Shown here in pieces: positions 8,860 to 14,670 of a stretch of 19,612 nt of DNA (positions within the stretch are counted from its first letter, which is position 1; each line of letters starts with the position of its first letter). The notes beneath the pieces were generated by a model. The model searched no databases, was not told where the DNA came from, and was given only the letters and a program-made list of their open reading frames with translations. Source of the stretch: JBGVMW01 sp045125095 (lineage in GTDB: Bacteria; Bacillota; Clostridia; Lachnospirales; Lachnospiraceae); NCBI GenBank assembly GCA_045125095.1, contig JBGVMW010000004.1, positions 1 to 19,612 of the forward strand, read 5' to 3'. Both the position numbers and the translations under genes were made by a program.

Positions 8860-8875
8860 AAATAGGTGCCTATTT
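8860..8875. promoter_or_regulatory. 7-2-7 palindrome in the leader of the surface operon
   Basis: AAATAGG at 8860-8866 and CCTATTT at 8869-8875 form a perfect inverted repeat with a 2-base centre. It lies in the predicted 5' leader, about 60-75 bases downstream of the likely transcription start and about 60 bases before the FliB-like start codon. It looks like a dimeric repressor operator, but it could also be chance or a small RNA hairpin. Confidence 0.35.
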
Positions 8876-8943
8876 GCAGACTATTCTGACAATTCATCAT
8901 TGCGTCAAAAAATTAGCAAATATCCGATTGCTATATCTTCTAT

Positions 8944-8971
8944 ATTATCACAACAATACTGGTTCTGACAA
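8944..8971 (-). promoter_or_regulatory. Promoter of the FliB/surface-polymer operon
   Basis: On the minus strand, TTGTCA (8966-8971) and GATAAT (8944-8949) are separated by 16 bases, and a TG one base before the -10 gives an extended -10. Transcription would start near 8937 with a leader of about 137 bases. It lies just past the terminator of the upstream NYN gene, as expected for a new transcription unit. Spacing and matches are good, but this is a sequence prediction only. Confidence 0.6.
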
Positions 8972-8982
8972 TGTAAAAATAG

Positions 8983-9014
8983 AAAAAGGAGCCACTACTT
9001 GCAGTAACTCCTTT
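8983..9014 (-). terminator. Intrinsic terminator of the NYN/LOTUS gene
   Basis: On the minus strand AAAGGAG (9014-9008) pairs with CTCCTTT (8991-8985), with an inner TACT/AGTA stem, followed by a run of T (8987-8983). It begins 18 bases after the stop codon at 9032 and separates this gene from the surface operon. Confidence 0.8.
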
Positions 9015-9031
9015 GGTATGTACTATACTTT

Positions 9032-10018
9032 TTACACATTTGTTTTCTTCCGTCCTGTGCTTTTTGTCTTGTATTTCGCAATCTTAGCATTTTTCTTAGA
9101 CTCAATCACGATATCATTCATATTCTCTATGAATTTACTTAACTGGGAATATCCATAATTTCTCACATTGAAATCCGGAAATTTTTCGTGTATTTTCTTA
9201 CCTAGTACTGCAAGATCCATACTTGCCTTTTTCACACAGGTTACAATATAATCTTCAATCAATTGTTGGTCGTCTTTTTCCTCACTGATTGCTATGTAGA
9301 TAGAAGTGCCCTCCTGTATCACATCGAAACCATTTAAATCTCCCACAAATTTCTTCATGGAGCTGTAGCCATAATTACGCTCATCAAAATCTGTATAAAT
9401 ACGCTGCAAGCTGCTCTTTAATCCACCTAATCCCGTTCGATTATCCTGATTGCTGTTCTCAAGCACAATATCCATAATACTCTTTTTGATTTTTTCAATA
9501 GATGTGATGGTGTCCTTCATCTTGCTCTTTGCTTCCTCTGTTGTATCGACACCCTCTGCTTCTTCTGGCATTTCCTCTGTATTCTCATCTGCAAAAATCA
9601 TTTCCAGATTCTTATAAATGGTACAAGCTGCCTTTAGCGTTCTTGACGCATTACTATTTCCCATTCCAATGACTTCCATACCACCGTCACACAGGCGGTT
9701 GACCAGTCTTGTAAAATCACTGTCTGATGATACAATGCAAAAAATATCTACGTTTTTTCCATATAAAATATCCATGGCATCAATGACAAGCATAATATCT
9801 GCCGCATTCTTTGCATTGGAATATCGCGGTTGCTGAATAGGAACCACCGCATAATCTAAGGATTTACGATTCCATTCATGTAAACGGTCGCTGGTAAAAT
9901 CCCCATACATTCTCTTGTAGGTAATGGTTCCAAAGCTTTTTAATTCCATAAAAATATTATCTAAATATTTTGCACTGATATTTTCTGCATCAATTAATAA
10001 TGCAATTTTCTTTTCCAT
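9032..10018 (-). CDS. NYN-domain ribonuclease-like protein with two OST-HTH/LOTUS domains
   Basis: 328-residue protein. Residues 1 to about 145 form a NYN (PIN-like, LabA/DUF88) domain with the acidic residues expected for metal-dependent RNA cleavage: Asp10 in LLIDAEN, Asp74 in NAADIMLVIDAMD, and Asp99/Asp101 in SSDSDF. A charged linker (about 145-175) leads to two winged-helix OST-HTH/LOTUS domains at about 176-245 and 253-315, recognisable by the repeated core DERNYGYSSMKKFV and NVRNYGYSQLSKFI. The tail is basic (KYKTKSTGRKKTNV). Bacterial proteins of this architecture are predicted RNA-binding nucleases, but targets are generally unknown. I choose the ATG at 10018, which has GAGGGG 9 bases upstream, over an upstream TTG. 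It has its own promoter and terminator, so it is a monocistronic gene. Confidence 0.9.
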   Translation of the reverse strand: MEKKIALLIDAENISAKYLDNIFMELKSFGTITYKRMYGDFTSDRLHEWNRKSLDYAVVPIQQPRYSNAKNAADIMLVIDAMDILYGKNVDIFCIVSSDSDFTRLVNRLCDGGMEVIGMGNSNASRTLKAACTIYKNLEMIFADENTEEMPEEAEGVDTTEEAKSKMKDTITSIEKIKKSIMDIVLENSNQDNRTGLGGLKSSLQRIYTDFDERNYGYSSMKKFVGDLNGFDVIQEGTSIYIAISEEKDDQQLIEDYIVTCVKKASMDLAVLGKKIHEKFPDFNVRNYGYSQLSKFIENMNDIVIESKKNAKIAKYKTKSTGRKKTNV

Positions 10019-10114
10019 CTGTACGCACCCCTCATATATTACTTTTTCATCTGAGTCATTTGCCAAGCAACCTCAGCCCTCAAACTGCTTCACAAACTCC
10101 CAAATTCTCTTATT

Positions 10115-10143
10115 AGTATAACAGAGGATGGGGTGGGTTTCAA
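10115..10143 (-). promoter_or_regulatory. Promoter of the NYN/LOTUS gene
   Basis: Minus-strand TTGAAA (10138-10143), 17-base spacer, TATACT (10115-10120), with TGT just before the -10 (extended -10). Transcription would begin near 10108, about 90 bases before the chosen ATG. It sits within 40 bases after the stop of the small gene at 10153, and I see no terminator between them. Confidence 0.7.
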
Positions 10144-10152
10144 ATAAATCTT

Positions 10153-10458
10153 TTAAACTGATTCTTCAAGGATGTTTACTTCAATCTGCAAATCTGGATA
10201 AACTACTTCTACTAAATCACTAATATCATCTTCTATCGTTCCATCAAATGTGGCATCCACATTTACATTGACAACAATTGTCTTATCTTCTCTTTCCACA
10301 GCAACAGACTTTATTCCCCCTATATCGAATACTACTTTTTTGACTTTTTGCTCCCTTTCTTCATTGTAGAGTTCATCTTTTTCTGCTTCTGTCAGTTCCT
10401 TGCCTGATGGCATAATTACGTCTTCCTGTTCTGTTACCGTATTTGCCACTGCTGACAC
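10153..10458 (-). CDS. Small acidic protein, possibly the frameshifted remainder of an exported protein
   Basis: Unrecognised 101-residue reading frame with a GTG start and no convincing ribosome site. It has a charged helical segment (about 15-35: SGKELTEAEKDELYNEEREQKV) followed by an alternating beta-like domain (KKVVFDIGG, TIVVNVNVDATF, DLQIEVNIL). The same frame stays open upstream to 10503 and would add FCVVAVIATNDNKP. An overlapping frame starts at an ATG at 10534 with MNTNSNNMLCM, only eight bases after the preceding gene's stop. Joining the two by a one-base shift near 10500 gives a plausible signal peptide, so the intact gene may have been 10153-10534 and is broken here, or a sequence error lies there. 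It is the last gene of the LytTR-linked operon. Confidence 0.55.
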   Translation of the reverse strand: MSAVANTVTEQEDVIMPSGKELTEAEKDELYNEEREQKVKKVVFDIGGIKSVAVEREDKTIVVNVNVDATFDGTIEDDISDLVEVVYPDLQIEVNILEESV

Positions 10459-10541
10459 TGGCTTGTTATCATTTGTTGCAATAACAGCGACTACACAGAA
10501 TCATGCACAACATGTTATTGCTATTGGTATTCATTTCTTTT

Positions 10542-11174
10542 TTATAGTTTACCATCTACAATCTGTATCTCTTGTTGTACCGGATACAATGATACTACCA
10601 ATCGCAAATCCGCATTTCTAATTTTCTCTACCGAAATAGGTAAATAATTGGTGGACGGTTGAAAATAAAATGGCAGATGAAATTCCATCTCCGTATCAGG
10701 TCTAAGCTTAAATTGCATTGTTCCATCCTCCAGCGTCGGATTTGATATTTCATACAATGGGGCACTCATTTGTAGCAAGGTGTCCGATGTAACAAGCATA
10801 TAATTGAATAAGTTTATTCCACCCAATTCATTTTCTTCTTTATTCACATTGCGAATCACTATATCAACATCATACACCATTTCTGGAAAAGTCATATCGC
10901 CTTCCTCAAATAATGGTTCACTTTCCTTCTCCTTATAATTATATTTATCAAGAAATTCTTCATACGTCAGGATTTCGGCTCCTTTTACTGTTACGGTATA
11001 ATCACTCATATCCTCGTAATCTTCATAAAAAATATTATTACCAATAGTCACCTCATCTCCAATAGAATATGTCTCCGTTATTTGTTCATCTATATCGCGA
11101 TTCACATACCATATGCGAGCAACTACTAGAATCACTAACACCAGACACATACTTGTTCCTATTAACTTCTTCAT
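10542..11174 (-). CDS. Membrane-anchored extracytoplasmic protein linked to the ABC transporter
   Basis: 210-residue protein with an N-terminal hydrophobic segment (about residues 4-23: LIGTSMCLVLVILVVARIWY) acting as signal anchor; there is no canonical lipobox. The rest is predicted to lie outside the cell. It contains YSIGDEVTIGNN, DYTVTVKGAEILT and a beta-rich core with PEMVYDVDIVIRNVN, similar in order to the lipoprotein at the head of the operon (GIGDTIEF, YTLEDVKI, LIVITVKVKNIN). Both resemble immunoglobulin-like extracellular domains of the DUF4352/DUF5027 kind; this assignment is tentative. The ribosome site TTAGGAGA lies 7 bases before the ATG. The ATPase gene ends 10 bases upstream, so it belongs to the same operon. 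A role in sensing or shielding against a peptide is inferred from context. Confidence 0.7.
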   Translation of the reverse strand: MKKLIGTSMCLVLVILVVARIWYVNRDIDEQITETYSIGDEVTIGNNIFYEDYEDMSDYTVTVKGAEILTYEEFLDKYNYKEKESEPLFEEGDMTFPEMVYDVDIVIRNVNKEENELGGINLFNYMLVTSDTLLQMSAPLYEISNPTLEDGTMQFKLRPDTEMEFHLPFYFQPSTNYLPISVEKIRNADLRLVVSLYPVQQEIQIVDGKL

Positions 11175-11184
11175 GTTTCATCTC

Positions 11185-11808
11185 CTAACATATTTTCCCA
11201 TTTTCCATATGAAAAATTCTATCCGACATTGCTTGCAGGATACCAATATCATGACAAGAAAGAATCACCAACGCCCCTCGTTTCTTTTCCCGTTCTACAA
11301 TGTTCTTTAACAACTCCACTCCTGCCGAATCCAAAGCATTTGTCGGCTCATCAAGTATTAATACCTTAGGATTTTCCATAATGGCTGCTGCAATACCAAG
11401 CCTCTGTTTCATGCCTAACGAATACCGTTTGTATTTCTTTTTATCAAAAGGATCCAGACCAACTCGCTCAATAGCTTCTCTTATTGCATTGTCGTCTATT
11501 TCGCCTTTGATGGAAGCTAACATTTTCAAATTAGCAAATCCTGTATAATTATCTAAAAATGACGGATTTTCAATTAATACTCCTATTGATTCTGGAAACA
11601 TAATATCTTTTCCTAATATCTTTTCGTCAAATCTGATTTCTCCACTTGTGGGAAATATCAAACCAGATAGTAACCGCATAAGCATGGTTTTACCGGAACC
11701 ATTAATCCCCTGAAGCCCAACAACCTCTCCAGCATTCATTTTCAATGAAACATGATCGATTACCTGCACTCCCCTAATCACTTTCGTTACATCATTGATT
11801 TCCAACAT
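11185..11808 (-). CDS. ABC transporter ATP-binding protein (BcrA-like)
   Basis: 207-residue ATPase subunit. Walker A is GINGSGKT (34-41), the ABC signature is YSLGMKQR (129-136), Walker B is VLILDEPTNALD (149-160) with Glu154, and the switch histidine is His186 in SCHD. The Q-loop position reads IGVLIENPSFLDNYTG, with Glu in place of Gln, a form I associate with bacitracin/lantibiotic immunity ATPases of the BcrA type. It is short compared with BcrA itself (about 300), lacking a C-terminal extension. It would power the two membrane proteins encoded just upstream (permease stop 24 bases before this start). Together they form a likely ABC-2-type exporter or immunity transporter for a peptide or lipid-II-type antibiotic, rather than a nutrient importer, since no binding protein of the solute type is seen. 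Confidence 0.9.
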   Translation of the reverse strand: MLEINDVTKVIRGVQVIDHVSLKMNAGEVVGLQGINGSGKTMLMRLLSGLIFPTSGEIRFDEKILGKDIMFPESIGVLIENPSFLDNYTGFANLKMLASIKGEIDDNAIREAIERVGLDPFDKKKYKRYSLGMKQRLGIAAAIMENPKVLILDEPTNALDSAGVELLKNIVEREKKRGALVILSCHDIGILQAMSDRIFHMENGKIC

Positions 11809-11832
11809 GGTATATTCACTCCAATCCTTCTC

Positions 11833-12687
11833 CTACTGTTCCTGGTTCATAATGTCATATCTGCGGAATCTCAACATTCCACAAGCTAGTGCTAAGATAA
11901 TCACTATCATTGTTATAACACATCCCTCAAACATCTCATATCCATTTTCTGTAATATAGCGACACCTAATTGCCATAGCAAAATTTCCAATTAGTAATGG
12001 CGAACTCAAATACGCAGATGCTAACAACAATATCGCCATAACCAAATAACTAAATATCGGTTTTAGATACAAGGAAATGACATTCTCCCACAAACTCAAC
12101 CCAAACGTCACCAAAAATGTAAGCACCACTGTTACTAGTAAAATTTCTTTTGGAAACGAATCATACAAACTGCCTGCATTCATTATGTCATTTATATACA
12201 CAGATGTTAATTGCAAGGAAACCTCTCCACCTGAAAGAATACAAAATATGAGCAACGTTACATATATACATGTATACGATATGATCTGGTTTACTAATAA
12301 CCATAAGCATTTGGCATACCACCATTTATAACGACTTCCACTTCTTGGTAAAACATTTACCCCAATGGTATGTAAATCATTATATGGATAATGCAATCCC
12401 CCATATAAAAGAATCATATGAAGTAAAAGCCACTTAACCGGAAATATAAATGTCTCCAATTGAGATGGTACAAATTTCGGAATACCTTCAAACAAATATA
12501 ATAGCAAATCCGCAAATGTAATTTCTGGCATAACCGGATCAAACATATACGCATTATGTACTTTTATAGTCATATCCACACAGGACACCAACACAATTAT
12601 GACTATTACCAAATAATGTATCCCATTTGATAGAAATCCATTTCTTATATCATTCTTTAAAAGTCTAAAAAATTTCACCCCTGTCAC
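11833..12687 (-). CDS. ABC-2-type transporter permease subunit
   Basis: 284-residue membrane protein with about six hydrophobic segments, for example IHYLVIVIIVLVSCV near residue 23 and YLVMAILLLASAYL near 215, and a final CVITMIVIILALACGML segment. The N-terminus FFRLLKNDIRNGF is an amphipathic, positively charged lead-in typical of ABC-2 permeases. The start overlaps the upstream permease by 23 bases. The frame opens with a GTG at 12687 preceded by GGGAAG at short distance; a second GTG three codons later (12678) has better spacing and could be the true start. It pairs with the adjacent permease and ATPase as a heterodimeric transporter. Substrate unknown. Confidence 0.75.
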   Translation of the reverse strand: MTGVKFFRLLKNDIRNGFLSNGIHYLVIVIIVLVSCVDMTIKVHNAYMFDPVMPEITFADLLLYLFEGIPKFVPSQLETFIFPVKWLLLHMILLYGGLHYPYNDLHTIGVNVLPRSGSRYKWWYAKCLWLLVNQIISYTCIYVTLLIFCILSGGEVSLQLTSVYINDIMNAGSLYDSFPKEILLVTVVLTFLVTFGLSLWENVISLYLKPIFSYLVMAILLLASAYLSSPLLIGNFAMAIRCRYITENGYEMFEGCVITMIVIILALACGMLRFRRYDIMNQEQ

Positions 12688-13513
12688 CTTCCCTTAAAAT
12701 AGCAAAGAGTGGGACTAATAAAAAAATCAATCCTTCCACTATAACAATACCACCATCCACGTTATTTTCAATGCAAGTCGCATGCAAAAAATTAATTGGG
12801 GAAATTTCTTTATATACCTTATATGCCAGTAATACTCTGCTATAATGCAAACCAAGAATACATAAAAATGGCAGAATCGTAACAGCAAGCCAATTCTTTA
12901 CAAAAATAGAAAATGCATAACTTAAAGTAGCAAACAAACCACCAAATATAAAATCCAAAAATAAATAAAGCACTACATATACAGTGGGATGTTTATAAAA
13001 AATATCAGACCACATTGTTCCATGCTGTACTGCATAATACATATAATATATTATGGAAGGCTTACTAGCTGGCACAAAGCATGCCGTCAACAGAAAGTTC
13101 ATAAGTAAAGGAAGTAGAATTACCATTCCTCCACTCAAAAAGACTGCAATATACTTTGCCAAATAATATGTTCTTTTTCTGCATCTGGTGACAACACACT
13201 TTAAGTATCCATTATTCTTTTCCTTGCAATATGACCACCCAAAAGGAATAGATGCCAACAACGGAAGTAATGTATAGAATAGCGTATAGCCCAATGAATG
13301 AGACTCTCCACCTATCCACAAATTGTAAAGCCCCCTTGCCGCCATCATTGGATTTCCTGACATTTGTGATACATTTTCTTGAAAAACTTCATATTTCCCA
13401 ACATCATACAAAAATGCCATTAATGCAAATACCATTCCCACTGCAAGAGAAATGTAAAAATATTTATTCCGAAAAGCTTTTTTGCATTCCATCAATACAA
13501 GTCTTATTTTCAT
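12665..13513 (-). CDS. ABC-2-type transporter permease subunit
   Basis: 282-residue polytopic membrane protein. The opening KIRLVLMECKKAFRNKYFYISLAVGMVFALMAFLYDV has the basic amphipathic helix followed by a first membrane span seen in ABC-2 permeases, and a cluster of five more hydrophobic stretches follows (for example TLFYTLLPLLASIPFGWSY, YIAVFLSGGMVILLPLLMNFLL, LAVTILPFLCILGLHY, IVIVEGLIFLLVPLFAIL). The motif WSYCKEKNNGYLKCVVTRCRKRTYYLAKY after the second span resembles the cytoplasmic coupling region of this family. Its ATG overlaps the stop of the lipoprotein gene (ATGA), so the two are translationally coupled. Low similarity to its partner permease suggests a heterodimer. Confidence 0.78.
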   Translation of the reverse strand: MKIRLVLMECKKAFRNKYFYISLAVGMVFALMAFLYDVGKYEVFQENVSQMSGNPMMAARGLYNLWIGGESHSLGYTLFYTLLPLLASIPFGWSYCKEKNNGYLKCVVTRCRKRTYYLAKYIAVFLSGGMVILLPLLMNFLLTACFVPASKPSIIYYMYYAVQHGTMWSDIFYKHPTVYVVLYLFLDFIFGGLFATLSYAFSIFVKNWLAVTILPFLCILGLHYSRVLLAYKVYKEISPINFLHATCIENNVDGGIVIVEGLIFLLVPLFAILREGDRGEIF

Positions 13514-14214
13514 TTACCTGTCTCCTTATTTAATTGAAAAAACTTGAAATATTCCGTACTGTAAGAATTTCCTATTACCCAGTAAAAAGGCTCCTCCAGA
13601 AGGTCGTTAGGTACAAGCCATGCTATTTTTGCTTCCATTTCTTCTCCCTTTTCAAGGTAATACATATAATATTCATTCAGACCGTCCGGATGTTTACTAA
13701 AATAATTCGCCTCTAACATAAACGGTCCATCCGGGTTTTTAATATTGCTTTCGTTACCAGCACACATTTCAATACATAGCGGATATTCTTCCTCTACATT
13801 CTCCAAATCTATATTTATATTCTTTACTTTAACAGTAATCACTATCAAAGAATTTTCCTCTGCATCTTCAATACATCCATCCTCGCCAACGGTAATTCCA
13901 CCTGCAAATTCTTTCGTTGATAATCCCACCTCATTCAAATTGGTCACAATCTTTACGTCCTCCAAAGTATATTGCATGATCTTTCCCTCTATATCCGTAA
14001 ATTCTATGGTATCTCCAATTCCTGCTGTGGTTTCCTCACTTACATCTGCTTTATTTTCCCATTCTGTTTCTGTCTCGTTTTCCTCATTTTTTTTCACTTG
14101 TTCTTCTATGATATTGCTTTTTAGGGAATCTTCCATTTCCATATAAGATGTGCAACCAGTTAACATACTTCCCAGGCACATCATACACACAGCCGTAATT
14201 AATTTTCTTTTCAT
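13510..14214 (-). CDS. Lipoprotein heading the LytTR-controlled ABC operon
   Basis: 234-residue exported lipoprotein. The signal peptide ends in the lipobox LTGC with Cys21 as the lipidated residue. Residues about 25-65 are a Glu/Lys-rich linker, and the rest is a beta-rich extracellular domain (GIGDTIEFTD, MQYTLEDVKIV, NSLIVITVKVKNINIDL, YYMYYLEKGEEMEAKIAWLVP). Its plan resembles the anchored protein at 10542-11174, and both may be of the DUF5027/DUF4352 type. GGAG lies 8 bases before the ATG. It is the first solid gene after the control region, and its stop overlaps the first permease start. Lipoproteins beside BcrAB-like transporters often bind or shield against the toxic peptide; that role is inferred. 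Confidence 0.75.
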   Translation of the reverse strand: MKRKLITAVCMMCLGSMLTGCTSYMEMEDSLKSNIIEEQVKKNEENETETEWENKADVSEETTAGIGDTIEFTDIEGKIMQYTLEDVKIVTNLNEVGLSTKEFAGGITVGEDGCIEDAEENSLIVITVKVKNINIDLENVEEEYPLCIEMCAGNESNIKNPDGPFMLEANYFSKHPDGLNEYYMYYLEKGEEMEAKIAWLVPNDLLEEPFYWVIGNSYSTEYFKFFQLNKETGK

Positions 14215-14241
14215 TCACCCGCTCCTTGCTATACGATAAAA

Positions 14242-14287
14242 TGGCAGGGGATTTTAGCAATTTATGTTTTCTCCGGCTCCCCTGCCA
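14242..14287 (-). other. Hairpin between the peptide-like frames and the lipoprotein gene
   Basis: Perfect 10-bp arms TGGCAGGGGA (14242-14251) and TCCCCTGCCA (14278-14287) enclose a 26-base loop; with one mismatch the stem grows to about 14 bp. On the minus strand it is followed by ATTTTAT and lies 28 bases before the lipoprotein start. It resembles the leaky terminator or processing hairpin that sits between a small peptide gene and the downstream transport genes in peptide-pheromone and bacteriocin operons. Read-through would set the ratio of leader to operon mRNA. Confidence 0.6.
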
Positions 14288-14322
14288 ATTTAATATATTT
14301 CATTTAAACTCTGGTTAGAAAT

Positions 14323-14388
14323 TTAGTTTGCGTATGGATAAGAACCCGCTGAATCCGGACTCCATACACCACTAACAGTTCCACTCAT
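14323..14388 (-). other. Short open frame in the operon leader (21 residues)
   Basis: ATG-initiated frame encoding a Gly/Ser/Tyr-rich 21-residue peptide that contains GTVSGVWSPDSAG and ends in SYPYAN. The frame is open further upstream with LKFKKYL. No ribosome binding site precedes the ATG. It lies one frame away from, and immediately after, the AgrD-like frame at 14406-14507, so it may be the shifted 3' end of the same decayed small gene rather than a gene of its own. Confidence 0.25.
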
Positions 14389-14405
14389 AAGATATTTTTT
14401 AAATT

Positions 14406-14507
14406 TTAATCTGGCACTTCAACTTCGCCCCAAAGAAATGTACAAGCACTGCTTACTGCAATACTCTTTGATAACTTCTCCAATTCTGTTGCTATTTTTT
14501 CTTTCGT
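14406..14507 (-). pseudogene. AgrD-like cyclic autoinducer precursor, relic or non-ATG gene
   Basis: A 33-codon open frame in the leader of the ABC operon reads through KIATELEKLSKSIAV to SSACTFLWGEVEVPD. This parallels Staphylococcus AgrD, where an amphipathic N-terminal helix is followed by an 8-residue signal with Cys at position 4 (five-residue thiolactone ring) and then an acidic segment such as DEVEVP. Here SSACTFLW would be the peptide and GEVEVPD the acidic tail. There is no ATG: possible starts are ATA (14495) or TTG (14483), neither with a good ribosome site, and all three frames are closed just upstream. AgrD proteins are usually over 40 residues, so this one is short. No AgrB processing gene is in the window. 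The AgrC/AgrA-like pair is encoded divergently next door. A truncated or decayed agrD is the simplest reading; chance similarity is possible. Confidence 0.4.
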
Positions 14508-14515
14508 TTATGTTT

Positions 14516-14544
14516 TATATACTACACATCCAAATTCATTTCAA
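14516..14544 (-). promoter_or_regulatory. Leftward promoter of the ABC operon
   Basis: Minus-strand TTGAAA (14539-14544), 17-base spacer, TATATA (14516-14521). The -35 lies 12 bases from the nearer 21-bp-spaced repeat, a layout typical of LytTR-activated promoters. Transcription would begin near 14509, just ahead of the AgrD-like frame, and continue through the hairpin into the lipoprotein gene. Confidence 0.65.
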
Positions 14545-14556
14545 TACCTCCGCAAT

Positions 14557-14590
14557 AAAACGACACAAATGGGGCTTAAAACGACACAAA
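14557..14590. promoter_or_regulatory. Direct repeat pair, probable LytTR-regulator binding site
   Basis: AAAACGACACAAA occurs at 14557-14569 and again, identically, at 14578-14590, a 21-bp (two helical turn) period. LytTR/AgrA-type regulators bind two direct repeats with just this period; on the minus strand each repeat contains TCGTTTT, near the GTT core of known sites. The pair lies midway between two divergent promoters, 12 bases from the leftward -35 and 13 bases from the rightward -35. The adjacent LytTR protein is the natural binder, acting on one or both promoters (inference). Confidence 0.75.
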
Positions 14591-14603
14591 CAACTTTTTT
14601 TCC

Positions 14604-14632
14604 TTGTGATAGACATTATATTTTGTTACAAT
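14604..14632 (+). promoter_or_regulatory. Rightward promoter of the two-component pair
   Basis: TTGTGA (14604-14609), 17-base spacer, TACAAT (14627-14632), followed by a leader of about 30 bases and AAGGGAG at 14657-14663, 7 bases before the response-regulator ATG. The adjacent repeats suggest autoregulation. Confidence 0.68.
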
Positions 14633-14670
14633 CTAAGCAAGAAACAAGTTTCATATAAGGGAGAATTTTT

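Noticed and set aside
99..8896. Shared 14-mer ATTCTGACAATTCA at 99-112 and 8883-8896
   Set aside because: A single shared 14-mer in an AT-rich window of this size can occur by chance, and the flanks do not match.
11185..11808. Glu instead of Gln at the ABC Q-loop as a sign of an inactive ATPase
   Set aside because: All other ATPase motifs are intact, and this substitution fits BcrA-type immunity ATPases, so it is not evidence of decay.
14521..14555. GGAGG followed 7 bases later by ATG on the minus strand
   Set aside because: The frame ends after five codons, and the same bases form the -35/-10 of the leftward promoter, so it is not called as a gene; it is mentioned as a possible remnant.
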